NCBI GenBank assembly: GCA_028564925.1
Contig: CM053028.1
Coordinates: 629,075,750 to 629,139,749, forward strand
DNA length: 64,000 nucleotides
Direction: 5' to 3'
From: Lithobates sylvaticus
Taxonomy: Eukaryota; Chordata; Amphibia; Anura; Ranidae
A program made the position numbers and the translations under genes. The first letter of the stretch is position 1. Every line of letters begins with the position of its first letter. The notes under the pieces were generated by a model. That model saw only the letters and a list, made by a program, of their open reading frames with translations, did not search any database and was not told where the DNA came from. Below, in pieces: positions 32,263 to 43,428 of the stretch.

Positions 32263-34262
32263 AAAAATAGAGCTCCTATGTGTGCTCACAACACACTGTA
32301 GGTCCTTTGGGTGCTGACACAAACACACTATAGGTACTATGTGTGCTGCTGAAAAGGAAATATAGGACCTATGTGTGCTGCCACAAACACACTATAAGTC
32401 CTATGGGTGCTGACACAAACACACTTTAGGTACTATGTGTGCTGCTGACAAGAAAATATAGGACCTATGTGTGCTGCCACAAACACACTATAAGTCCTAT
32501 GGGTGCTGACACAAACACACTATAGGTACTATGTGTGCTGCTGAAAAGGAAATATAGGACCTATGTGTGCTGCCACAAACACACTATAAGTCCTATGGGT
32601 GCTGACACAAACACACTATAGGTACTATGTGTGCTGCTGACAAGGAAATATAGGACCTATGTGTGCTGCCACAAACACACTATAAGTCCTATGGGTGCTG
32701 ACAAAAAAAACACACTATAGGTACTATGTGTGCTGCTGAAAAGGAAATATAGGACCTATGTGTGCTGCCACAAACACACTATAAGTCCTATGGGTGCTCA
32801 CACAAACACACTATAGGCACTATGTGTGCTGCTGAAAAGGAAATATAGGACCTATGTGTGCTGCCACAAACACACTATAAGTCCTATGGGTGCTGAGTGA
32901 CACAAACACACTATAGGTACTATGTGTGCTGCTGACAAGAAAATATAGGACCTATGTGTGCTGCCACAAACACACTATAAGTCCTATGGGTGCTGACACA
33001 AACACACAAAAAATATATGGGTACTATATGTGTGCTGCTGACAAGAAAATATAGGACCTATGTGTGCTGCCACAAACACACTATAAGTCCTATGGGTCCT
33101 GACACAAACACACTATAGGTACTATATGTGTGCTGCTGACAAGAAAATATAGGACCTATGTGTGCTGCCACAAACACACTATAAGTCCTATGGGTGCTGA
33201 GTGACACAAACACACTATAGGTACTATACGTGTGCTGCTGACAAGAAAATATAGGACCTATGTGTGCTGCCACAAACACACTATAAGTCCTATGGGTGCT
33301 GACACAAACACACTATAGGTACTATATGTGTGCTGCTGACAAGAAAATATAGGTCCTATGTGTGCTGCCACAAACATACTATAAGTCCTATGGGTGCTGA
33401 CACAAACACACTATAGGTACTATATGTGTGCTGCTGAAAAGGAAATATAGGACATATGTGTGCTGCCACAAACACACTATAAGTCCTATGGGTGCTGACA
33501 CAAACACACTATAGGTACTATATGTGTGCTGCTGAAAAGGAAATATAGGACATATGTGTGCTGCCACAAACACACTATAAGTCCTATGGGTGCTGAGTGA
33601 CACAAACACACTATAGGTACTATACGTGTGCTGCTGACAAGAAAATATAGGACCTATGTGTGCTGCCACAAACACACTATAAGTCCTATGGGTGCTGACA
33701 CAAAAACACACTATAGGTACTATGTGTGCTGCTGACAAGAAAATATAGGTCCTATGTGTGCTGCCACAAACATACTATAAGTCCTATGGGTGCTGACACA
33801 AACACACTATAGGTACTATGTGTGCTGCTGAAAAGGAAATATAGGACATATGTGTGCTGCCACAAACACACTATAAGTCCTATGGGTGCTGACACAAACA
33901 CACTATAGGTACTATGTGTGCTGCTGAAAAGGAAATATAGGACATATGTGTGCTGCCACAAACACACTATAAGTCCTATGGGTGCTGAGTGACACTAACA
34001 CACTATAGGTACTATATGTGTGCTGCTGACAAGAAAATATTGGACCTATGTGTGCTGCCACAAACACACTATAAGTCCTATGTGTCCTGACACAAACACA
34101 CTATAGGTACTATATGTGTGCTGCTGACAAGAAAATATAGGACCTATGTGTGCTGCCACAAACACACTATAAGTCCTATGGGTGCTGAGTGACACAAACA
34201 CACTATAGGTACTATATGTGTGCTGTGACAAGAAAATATAGGTCCTATGTGTGCTGCCACAA
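32263..34262 (-). repeat. hAT-2 leader minisatellite with higher-order structure
   Basis: About 2 kb of ~30-bp units related to those of hAT-1, here organised as a repeating trio of ~93-100 bp. One unit carries GGTACTATGTGTGCTGCTG, one AAATATAGGACCTATGTG and one CACTATAAGTCCTATGGG. A few trios carry GAGTGACAC or TATATG variants. Open frames within are repeat artefacts. Confidence 0.9.
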
Positions 34263-34838
34263 ACACAATATGGCTCCTATAAACCCCTGCCTGGTATGGG
34301 ACAGAAGGTTGGGACAGAAGTTGGGGTGCAATGCTGTTCTAACAGCACTGCAATTGGTGCTACTGCTATGCTGTACTAACAGCACGCACACACCAGACTA
34401 ATCCCCAGCAGCAGCTAATATCACACTCACTGTGCAATCAGCAGCAATGAATGATCAGTAATCAGTAATATCAGTAATCAGTAATATAAATAAATAGCAA
34501 TCAAGCAAAGAAGCAAATCAGCAGACTGCTCTCCCTAAAGCCGGAACACATGTGACCGGGGCCGACGGCGTGGCGGCCTTTTATATGGTGGGGCGTGTAC
34601 TAAAGCCCTGAGCTTTAATTGGCTACAGGCGTCCTGCCTGTAGCCAATTACTGCTCTCCTAGTTTCCGGCGCTGTGATTGGCCAAGCATGGGGGGTCACA
34701 GTGCATGCTTGGCCAATCATCAGCCAGCAATGCACTGCGCCGGCCGCAATGCATTGCGGGCCACTCGCATCACACGAATGTGATGCGAACGGCCCAAATA
34801 GTTCTGGGCTCGCCGAGCGAGCACCAGGCCCATCTCTA
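34263..34838 (-). promoter_or_regulatory. hAT-2 left terminus and promoter
   Basis: Same architecture as the hAT-1 left end, on the minus strand: terminus at 34838, CCAAT/ATTGG-bearing inverted repeats around 34620-34720 and TATAAAAG at 34585-34578. The TTCGAATCGAA subterminal palindrome seen in the other copies is missing here, so the end is shortened by about 45 bp. Confidence 0.78.
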
Positions 34839-34846
34839 ACCACCAC

Positions 34847-35049
34847 CACCAAAGGCCCAATTTTTCTGCCCTGTTCAGCAGGTCCATGCAATTACAAATC
34901 TTGATCTAATAACTCACAGCAGGGCCCATTCCTGCGGCCACCAAGAGTAACTGTAAGGGCTTACAGTCTTGTGGCAACACCGTCCACCACCACCACCAAA
35001 GGCCCAATTTTTCTGCCCTGTTCAACAGGTGCATGCAATTACAAATCTT
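34847..35049 (+). repeat. hAT-1 satellite subfamily II, continued
   Basis: The satellite resumes after hAT-2 with the (CCA)n and CCCAATTTTTC part of the unit, then runs to TGCAATTACAAATCTT (35034-35049), the target duplicated by L1-D. Confidence 0.85.
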
Positions 35050-35571
35050 TTTTTTTTCAAATAGGTTTTTATTGAATTTTCAACATATAGTAACAATATT
35101 GACATCTTGAACGCATAGATATCTCAACAGATAAGAATAATGATGCCAAAGTAAGATGGCGTAACAATGTAGAGTCTGTAGTAATAGTTGTACAATAAAC
35201 GTTACAAATCCTTGCATATATAGAGTTATGAAGCAATAAATCATAACTGTAATAAGGAAGAAAGAGAAAGAAACAAAGAAAAAAAAAAAGTAAGAAAAGA
35301 GAGAAATAAGCATGAGCCGTTGTTTCTAGTTAAAATGGGAAAAAAAGGGGGGGGGGGGGATTGTCTCCGTCCGAGCACCCCAAAGGGTGCTAGACTGTGC
35401 TCGAACGGGGGCAACCTCCCTCCTATGCAACACGATTTCCCCAGCTTAGTCATCAAACAGAGTTAGGGGTGTAATGTCTTAGTCAATTCGTCGGACTGGT
35501 ACCAGTCAGTCCATTGTTGCCATTTATGTAGTACACTGTCTTTGCTGTGATGTCTTAGAGTCAGAGTAGTT
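35050..35571 (-). mobile_element. L1-D: 522-bp 5'-truncated LINE tail
   Basis: Minus-strand L1 3' end flanked by a 16-bp duplication, TGCAATTACAAATCTT (35034-35049 and 35572-35587). At its inner end it encodes the last ORF2 codons (VLHKWQQWTDWYQSDEL then a stop), followed by a 3' UTR with a C-run in the sense strand and AATAAA (minus strand) near 35075. Confidence 0.85.
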
Positions 35572-35587
35572 TGCAATTACAAATCTT

Positions 35588-36207
35588 GATCTAATAACTC
35601 ACAGCAGGGCCCATTCCTGTGCCCACCAAGAGTAACTGTGAGGGCTTACAGTCTTGTGGCAACACCGTCCACCACCACCATCAAAGGTCCAATTTTTCTG
35701 CCCTGTTCAACAGGTGCATGCAATTACAAATCTTGATCTAATAACTCACAGCAGGGCCCATTCCTGGGCACACCAAGAGTAACTGTGAGGGCTTACAGTG
35801 TTGTGGCTACACCAACATCTAATGGGGCAAATTTCTGCAGAGTATGTACGGCAGGACTCTACTTTCAAACATCCAACTTACAAACGACTCCTACTTGCAA
35901 ACGGAAGGAGGAAACAGGAAGTGAGAGGAAATCTACCCCTAGAAAGGGAAATTCGATCCTGTTCGATTTAATTTGGGAAAAAGGCATCTCCTCTCTACTG
36001 ATGCTTTATCACCAATCCTTGTTTCAATTAAAACCCCACTTTTCCAAAAACATTTGTCATTGGGACGGAAAGTGAGGTGAAATGTTCTGAACATATGTGC
36101 AAAGACAGCAAATGTTACAGGGGTGATAACCCCTCCCTATGTTCTCCAAAAAGCTTAAAAATAGATTTTTTTCAGATGGAGCTACACTTCATAATGTACC
36201 TGTTCAG
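35588..36207 (+). repeat. hAT-1 satellite end and right subterminal region
   Basis: The last satellite units end near 35815 and pass into subterminal DNA with GGGGCAAATTTCTGCAGAG and CAAACGACTCCTACTTGC, also present in hAT-2 at 28615-28740. At 36075-36190 is a segment matching 14340-14462 of hAT-2. It ends in ATAATGTACCTGTTCAG (36191-36207), the 17-bp target duplicated by L1-E. No gene seen. Confidence 0.78.
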
Positions 36208-37198
36208 CGAATGAAAGGGATTATACTTTCTTTTCCCACAGGCATTGTTCCTACTCACATATTGATTTATTCTTAACAGATAAGTGGTTGCTACAGAAAA
36301 TTTCCTCAGCACAGATACATGACATCACATGGTCTGATCACGCAGCTGTTACTATTGCCATTAATGACCAGGTTGTCTCCTCTTCCGCACCCATCTGGCG
36401 CACCAACGTCAAATTATTACAGGAACCTCACACTGCCAAGTCAATTTCTCAGCACATTCACACCTTCTTTCAACTTAATGCAGAATCCGTAGATAATCTG
36501 TTTACCCTCTGGAATGCCCATAAGGCATACATGAGAGGCATACTGATACAAATCGGTGCTAGAGAAAAAAAAAATACAATCTCAATGCCATACTGACTGA
36601 AATACACACATTAGAAACCCAAAACAAGCAAACACCCAACAGCACCCTTTCCCAACAGCTTTCTCAATTGAGAGAAAAACTTAGACACCTACTGTCCCAG
36701 AAATATGATTTTCACCTTAGACGCCTGAAGTTAAGCTCATATGCCAATGCCAATAGAGCTGGCAAATATCTAGCCAACAGAATTAAAGCAGCACACACAA
36801 AGACTAGAATTACTCATTTGATTCACCCCACTCTCAAACACAAAATAACAAACCCACAAGATATTGCAAATCAATTAGCTACCTACTATAGTACTCTGTA
36901 CAATATCAAAGATGATCCATCCACACACCAACCTACAACTGAACACATTTGAGATTTTTTACAGAAATTGGATCTACCCTCCCTCTCAGACTCTCAAATT
37001 GTCTCCTTTAATTCCCCATTCACTTTAGCCGAAATAGTAGCTACCATAACCACTTTTCCGAATGGCAAATCACCCGGGCCTGACGGGTTCTCCAATGAAT
37101 ACTTCAAAACCTTTAGTTCCCAACTTGCACCACATATGCAACAGGTCTTCACGAAAGCTGCGGACACAGCAACATTTCCTCCTGAAATGCTACAAGCG
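36208..37198 (+). pseudogene. L1-E ORF2 fragment (end of endonuclease to RT N-terminus)
   Basis: Encodes DLFLTDKWLLQKISS, DITWSDHAAVTIAIND, LWNAHKAYMRGILIQIGA, then after a frameshift in an A-run near 36570 LRHLLSQKYDFHLRRLKLSS, an in-frame stop near 36950 (TEHI then TGA), and PNGKSPGPDGFSNEYFKTF up to PPEMLQA. It stops at about 37198 where L1-F sequence begins. The closest match in the window is L1-C. Confidence 0.85.
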
Positions 37199-37270
37199 AA
37201 TCGGAGGTCCTCCTTGGCTCTACACTAGGTAAGTCCCACTCACCTCCAGTAGATACCCCCCTTCTGATCC

Positions 37271-38117
37271 ATGCACGGAAATAACACTCCACCACCACAT
37301 TTACACATAATGTCCCATAATTTCCAGGGCCTTAACTCCCCTATCAAAAGAAGAAAATTGTTCAAACTTTACCAATCCCAAAAGTCTGAAGTCCTCCTGC
37401 TTCAGGAGACCCACTTCCCCAAATCTTACAACCCAGCGTTTATTCATCAACACTTCCCCCAATTCTATCTCTCCAAAGCGGAAAACAAAACAAAAGGAGT
37501 GGCCATCTGTTTCTCTAAACACTTAAATTTCGCTATGTCACATGTTACCAAAGACCCCTCGGGTAGATACATTCTGGTAAAGGGCACCATAGATGGAACG
37601 CTTTATTATTTTGTCTCCTACTACACCCCTAATAAGGGTCAAGACAAATTTTTTACCTCAATGATACACTCCCTTACTCCTAAATTGGAAGGAATCATTA
37701 TTCTAAGAGGAGACTCGAACATAGCGTTTGATCTTGTTCTTGACAAATCAGGATCTGGACCGTCACGCTCCAAACGTCCCTCCAAACAAAGTATTAGAAT
37801 TGCCAAGCTCCTTTATGACTCGGGGCTGGTGGACATTTGGAGGGAACTTAACCCCCATACCAAAGACCATACACATTACTCGGCCCCCCACCAGACCTAT
37901 GCCAGGATAGATCATATTTTCCTACAAGCGACAAACATTCCACTTGCGGTAAAGTCCACTATTAGAAACTCTCCTATCTCAGATCATTCTATGGTTACCA
38001 TCTCCCTCCGCCACTCAAACAACACAAGACAAGAATTTAAATGGCGACTCAGCGAATTGCTTCTAAGTAATCCAGTCCACTGTACTCTGTTGGAGAAGGA
38101 TCTCGAAGATTATTTTC
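37271..38117 (+). pseudogene. L1-F ORF2, endonuclease domain
   Basis: Starts MHGNNTPPPHLHIMSHNFQG. The endonuclease landmarks SHNFQGLN, LLQETHFPK, SYYTPNKGQ, GDSNIAFD, ARIDHIF and SDHSMV are all in one frame. It is broken at DLEDYF by the 3' end of L1-G. The open frame itself is intact over about 280 codons. Confidence 0.88.
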
Positions 38118-38577
38118 TTTTCAAAGATTTTTATTGGTAACAAACAAGTGCAATACATAAACAATAACAGTTTAGCTATCCAAGAAAGTGCATACAGAGT
38201 ACTCAATAATGTACATAAAGATAACGTATTAGTACAATAAAAGGTGCTCAGACTGGGAGAGCATACGTGCACATATGGAATTAGGCAGTTACAAATTTGA
38301 AGGCGAAATCGGGCCATGGCCCCCAGTAACAGAATGTATGAATTGGGGGTAGTACTCTATGAGAGTGGAAGTAGGCTGTCAGCCAAACAAGTCTTAACAG
38401 AACAAAATGCTACCATGAGTTTAGGGAGGGGAAAGGAGAAGGAGGCTAGTAAGAGGGAAGTATAGAAGCAGTATGGGGGAAGAAGAAATAGGTAGGAGGA
38501 AAAGACGGAAAAGGTGGGTCGGACGGCACACACAAGGCAAGTAAATAGGGCTAGCTACTTAGGGTATTTGTAGGGAG
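38118..38577 (-). other. L1-G 3' UTR
   Basis: Non-coding 3' end with ATAAAA words near the tip and no long poly(A) tract. Nothing else recognised. Confidence 0.7.
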
Positions 38578-39046
38578 TTACGGTTCCATTAGATTACTGT
38601 CGAAACCTTGTGGCAGGAAATAATTAATCCAAGGGTGCCATATTTTTAGGTATCTGGGGATCTTGTCCAAGATGGTGGCCTCAATTTTGCTATGGATCAT
38701 TGCTTGGGTGACCCTGTTTTTAGTTTCAGTTACATGGAGTGTAGGGGTTTTCCAGGCTTTTGCAATGGTTTGCTTGGCGGCTGTAGTAAGTTGTAATGTG
38801 AGCCGGGCTTGTGAACTAGTGAAGTGATTAGGGAGAAAATTTAGGAGAGCCAGAAGCTGGTCAGGGGAGAGTTTTTCTTGAGTTAGTGTGGATATCATCT
38901 GAAATATTGCTGCCCAAAAGCATTTCACTATAGGACATGTCCACCATATGTGCAAATGAGTGCCTTGTTCACCGCAATTTCTGAAGCAATTAGGTGAGTA
39001 TGATGGGAGGAACTTGGCGATCCTGGCCGGGACCAGGTACCATCGC
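38578..39046 (-). pseudogene. L1-G ORF2 C-terminus
   Basis: Encodes MRWYLVPARIAKFLPSYSP, the Cys/His motif CFRNCGEQGTHLHIWWTC, and the tail ending YFLPQGFDSNLMEP. It directly continues the part at 39982-41206 once N1 is taken out (YKVL joined to MRWYLVP). Confidence 0.85.
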
Positions 39047-39054
39047 ATCAGGAC

Positions 39055-39973
39055 TAGGGATGGGCCCGGTGTTCGATTCGAACCCATGTTCGAATCGAAC
39101 ATCGGGCGTTCGTCCGTTCGGCGAGCCCAGAACTATTTTGGGCCGCTCGCATCAAATTCGTGTGATGCGAGCGGCCCGCAATGCATTGCGCCAGTCGCAG
39201 TGCAATGCTGGCTGATGATTGGCCAAGCATGCACTGTGACCAGCATGCACTGTGGCTGTGCTTGGCCAATCACAGCGCCGGCAGCGAGGAGAGCCATAAT
39301 TGGCTACAGGCAGGATGCCTGTAGCCAATTATAGCTCAGGGGCTTTAGTACACGCCCCAGGGTATAAGAGGCCGCGGCGGTTCAGGTACGATTCAGGCGG
39401 GAGGGGGGGGGGGGCGCTGCCAGGTTGCGTGCTTGGATAAGGGGGGACCCCACGCCATTTTTTTTGGCTGGGATTCCCTTAAAATCCATCCCAGACCTCA
39501 AGGGTCTGGTATGGATTTTGAGGGGGACCCTACGCCATTTTTTTTTTTTTTGGCTGGGGTCCCCCTTAATATCCATCCCAGACCTGAAGGGCTGGTTATT
39601 GAATTTGGGGGGACCCACACGCTTTTTTTTTTTTTATTTTTTTTTTTTTATCAATGACTTTTTTTTTATGAATGACTTTCAATGAATGACTGTTCTCTGT
39701 ATTACGGGAGCCGACAATTAACATTAGCCGCGAGTGATTTTAAATAGCTTTCTTTTCTGCAAAAATGACACTTTTTGCAGAGACAGTTCCTAAGCACAGG
39801 AAACATGCGCCCCTTTACATGCATACTATAGACACCCCCCAGGTACAAAATTTAAAGGAATATTACACTTTTATTGTTTCAATTTAAGCATTATTAAAAT
39901 CACTGCTCCTGAAAAAAACATTTTTTTGCATTGATACATGTCCCCTGGGGCAGGGGTGTTCGGCTCATCCCTA
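39055..39973 (+). mobile_element. N1: 919-bp non-autonomous hAT, complete with 8-bp duplication
   Basis: The left end is TAGGGATGGGCCCGG and the right end (inverse) TAGGGATGAGCCGAAC, flanked by ATCAGGAC at 39047-39054 and 39974-39981. It has the family promoter block with a TATA-like GGTATAAGAG (39361-39370), then G/C-rich DNA shared with the arms of N2, then a shortened right-end block that lacks the stretch between GGGGCAGG and GGTGTTCGG. It has no transposase and is presumably mobilised by hAT-1/hAT-2-type enzymes. It proves that the two end types belong to one element. Confidence 0.93.
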
Positions 39974-39981
39974 ATCAGGAC

Positions 39982-41206
39982 CTTGTAGCTGGCTTCAAGT
40001 GCAACAATATTTTGGGAAGATATCTTGGTATTGGACCAAATGGTGGACCACTCATCCGCATCTAGATCCTTAGAAAGGTCGCTGGTCCATTGTTGGGCAT
40101 AGGGTGGAAGAGCACCAGGTGCAGAGGTGAGATATGAATAAAGGTCAGATATAATACCTGGGGCGTGTGGGTCTGAGTTGCACACTTTCTCGAATACAGA
40201 TAGGGGGCCCAACACAAAGCCAGGTCCTAAGATTATCTGTAAGAAGTGGATTATTTGTAAATAGCGGAAACATTCCCTATTAGGGAGTTGCGTCGTGGAT
40301 TGAAGGGATACAAACATTTTTATATTGTTTCCTTCTGTTAGGTCACATATGCGACTCAGGCCCAGACACTTCCAGGTCTGGAAAGAGATCGGTTCGGAGG
40401 AGGCCGGGTAAAATTGAGGATGATCCAGGAGGGAGAGGAGCGGGGAATGGGTGGATATCAATTTGGATGAGATTCGTAATCTATCCCAGAGTCTCAAGGA
40501 GTGGAGGGTAATGGGGTTAGATAAGGGTCCTCGTAATGAGGCTGGTAACCATAGGACATTGGAGATAAGGATAGGGTGTAATTTGATTGCCTCCAGACTC
40601 ACCCAAATTGAGATCTCGTCTTTGGCGTGATATAACGTGATTTGTGCTAGTTGGGCCGCCTGGTAGTATTTGAGAAAATTCGGTACTCCCAAACCGCCAG
40701 AGGTCTTATTGCGAAGCATGATTATTCTGGAGACCCTATGCCTCGAAGAGCTCCATATATATTTGAACACTCGGTTCTGAATAATTCTATGAAAGTAAGG
40801 GGGTACTAAGATAGGCAACACTCTATATAAATCTAGCAGTTTGGGAAGCAGCGACATTTTAACTGCAGCTATGCGGCCCAACCAAGATATACATAAGGGA
40901 CGCCAGGCATTAAGAAGTGAAGTGAGATGGGCTAGCATGGGGGGATAGTTCGTTTGGAATAGGTCTGACGGGTTGCTAGTGAGTTTTATTCCTAAGTAGG
41001 GCAGGGATGAAGTGGACCATTGGAATGAGAAATTATTTTGTAGTTGGACAAGGGTGGATTTCGGTAGGGACACATTTAGAGCTTTAGACTTTGATTGATT
41101 AACTTCTAAACCCGAAATCCAGGCAAACCTGTCTAAGAGTTGTAGGAGATTTGGTAATGTGATATGGGGGGAGGTAACAAATAGAAGAGCGTCATCTGCA
41201 AACTCA
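39982..41206 (-). pseudogene. L1-G ORF2, RT C-half
   Basis: From FADDALLFVTSPHITLP through SKSKALNVSLP, SSLPYLGIKLTSNP, SWLGRIAAVKMSLLP and TSGGLGVPNFLKYYQAAQ to NIVALEASYKVL. It is one open frame, so L1-G is quite young. The 5' truncation removes everything before the catalytic Asp pair. Confidence 0.88.
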
Positions 41207-43418
41207 AAGATTATTTTCAAACAAACGACACTGAGGCTATTTCCCCAGTTACGTTGTGGGCGGCCCACAAAGCAGTGATAAGGGGCAAAATCATTCAGCT
41301 ATCATCCCGGTTAAAAAAAGAACACAGAGCCGAAATAGACAATCTCACCAAAGAGTACCAGGAAATCTGTAGACGTAACAAACGAGAACACACTCAGTCA
41401 TCTCTTCAAAAACTAGAAGCAGCCAGAGTGAAGCTCAACTTGGCCCTCACTACCGAGGCTGAAAAACACCTCCGGTGGTCAGGGGCAAGGTTCTATTCTC
41501 AAAAGGATAAAATCGGATCCAAACTGGCTACCAAACTCTCCCCCAAAACACGTCTTCTAGCATTCCCCAAAATACGTTTGCCTTCTGGCTCATTTACACA
41601 AAACCCACAACGCATCATGGAATGCTTCCATGATTTCTATGCCTCCCTATATAAGGAAGACACTTCTGTCCATCCCTCCAGTATCACAGAGTTTCTCGAC
41701 TCCATTTCAATACCCAAACTCTCAACCGACCACATGAATCTTCTTGAACAACCCATTTCATCCATGGAGATCAAGGCAACCATTAAAACCTCAAACGAGG
41801 CTCCGCCCCAGGCCCTGATGGTTTCTCGGCGGGTTACTACAAAAAATTCTCAGACACCCTGTCGCCTTACTTGGCAAGATTTTTTACCTCCCTACAACAA
41901 GGATCTCCCCTGGATAAATCCTTGAACCTGGCATATATCTTGGTTATCCCAAAACCAGGCAAAGACCCCTCAATGACAGGCAACTACCGCCCAATCTCCC
42001 TGATCAACAATAATCTTAAACTATTAACAAAAATAATGGAAAACCGTCTATCCTCATTTATAGCCCACTATGTCCACAAAGATCAAGCTGGATTTATCCC
42101 GGGGAGACAGGGCCCAGACCAGGTGAGGAGGGCAATAGACATAGTGTCCCTTCTAGGCTCTCAATGGGACGGGGGACCCCCTCAGGAGGGATTCCTCCTG
42201 TCCATTGACCTGCAAAAGGCATTTGATACGGTCACTTGGCCATATATTTTCAAGGTCCTTGAAAAATGGGGTATGGGCCCCAATTTCATGGGCATTCTGA
42301 AATCCCTTTACTCCAACCCCAGTGCCCAAGTAAGATTGCAAGGCAGGTACTCAAACACGTTTTATATAGAGAAAGGCACCAGACAGGGATGCCCATTATG
42401 GCCCCTTATTTTTGCAATCACCATCGAGTCCCTAGCAATCGCCATTCGTAGCCACCCAGACATTAAAGGGGTCACATGTGGCCCTCAAGAACATAAATGC
42501 GCCCTATTCGCGGACGACCTACTCCTCTTTGTCACATCACCCCTCATCTCCACCCCTAACATTATCAAGCTCCTTGAACAGTTTGGGGTAGCCTCGGGCC
42601 TACGAGTCAATGTTTCCAAATCCGCAGCTCTAAATATATTGATCTCGCCGAACCTTCTTAAGCGCCTACAATCACATTTTCCTTTCACCTGGAGCTCCAC
42701 TTCTATTCCTTATTTAGGCATAAACCTTACCGCTAGATTTGACACGTTATTCGCCAACAACTACCCCCCTACATTCAAGAAACTTGAAGCTGACATGTCC
42801 ACTTGGTCCAAATATGATCTATCCTGGCTGGGCAGGGTTAACTCCATTAAAATGACCCTCCTTCCCCGCCTCCTGTACCTCTTCCGATCCCTTCCTATCC
42901 CTATTAAAAAAGCGCAACTCCTACGGTTCCAATCCTCCATCCTGAAATTTATCTGGGGATCCAAAGGCAGACGATGCTCCAAGGAAACACTTTATAGACT
43001 CAACACCCAAGGTGGTCTGGCCCTCCCTAATATTTGGTGGTATTACCAATCAGCGCAATTGGCTCAGATCTCTGTAGCCTATGCCAGGGGCCCTAAACCG
43101 GACTGGCTACTGATGAGAGACAAGCAACGCCGCGACACACAATAGATTACTTACTCTGGGCTCTCCCGCGACTCAGACCTGCAATATTAGCCCCAACCCT
43201 TTCTCACTCAATGTCATTATGGGACAGACTTCAAAAACACTCAGCCCTAACCTCCCCCATTCGCCCACTGGCACACTTGTTCCACAACCCAGAATTTCCA
43301 CCCGGTCAAAACATACTTGCGTTTAAATGGTGGTTAGACAAAGGTCTATACAGGATAGGTAATTTCCTCAATACCAGGGGGGCCCTTACTATTGGATACT
43401 GTGTTAGTAAGTTGGAAA
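41207..43418 (+). pseudogene. L1-F ORF2, linker and reverse transcriptase
   Basis: Resumes with LWAAHKAVIRGKIIQLSSR, a basic coiled linker and ALTTEAEKHLRWSGARFYSQ. A frameshift near 41800 (GPDGF stretch) follows, then the RT: IPKPGKDPS, NYRPISLINNN, KDQAGFIPGRQ, DLQKAFDTVTW (motif A), GTRQGCPLWPLIF and FADDLLLF (catalytic box). After that come YLGINLTARF, SWLGRVNSIKMTLLPR and QGGLALPNIWWYY. A TAG at 43143-43145 ends the main frame. WDRLQKH and FKWWLDKGL continue in a second frame until L1-H interrupts at SKLE. Confidence 0.88.
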
Positions 43419-43428
43419 ACTCATCTCT

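Larger units (their letters stand above)
13688..34838 (-). mobile_element. hAT-2: second autonomous-type hAT copy, 21 kb with insertions
   Basis: Minus-strand hAT inserted in the hAT-1 satellite. The right end (TAGGGATGAGCCGAACACC) starts at 13688. The left end, read on the minus strand, is TAGAGATGGGCC ending at 34838. Flanks are ACCACCAC at 13680-13687 and 34839-34846; the site is a (CCA)n run, so the duplication is less decisive than for hAT-1. Its own body is promoter, leader array, transposase, short satellite and right end, about 7 kb. The rest is repeat X, L1-B and L1-C. Confidence 0.85.
38118..41206 (-). mobile_element. L1-G: 5'-truncated LINE inserted in L1-F
   Basis: Minus-strand L1 flanked by a 12-bp duplication AAGATTATTTTC (38106-38117 and 41207-41218). 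It is truncated inside the RT at the FADDALLF box. It contains N1, which can be removed exactly at its 8-bp duplication to restore a continuous L1 reading. Confidence 0.9.

Noticed and set aside
33058-34231. Several 60-116 codon frames of the type FVAAHIGPIFSCQQHTYSTYS
   Set aside because: These are direct read-outs of the hAT-2 leader minisatellite; the periodicity follows the DNA unit.
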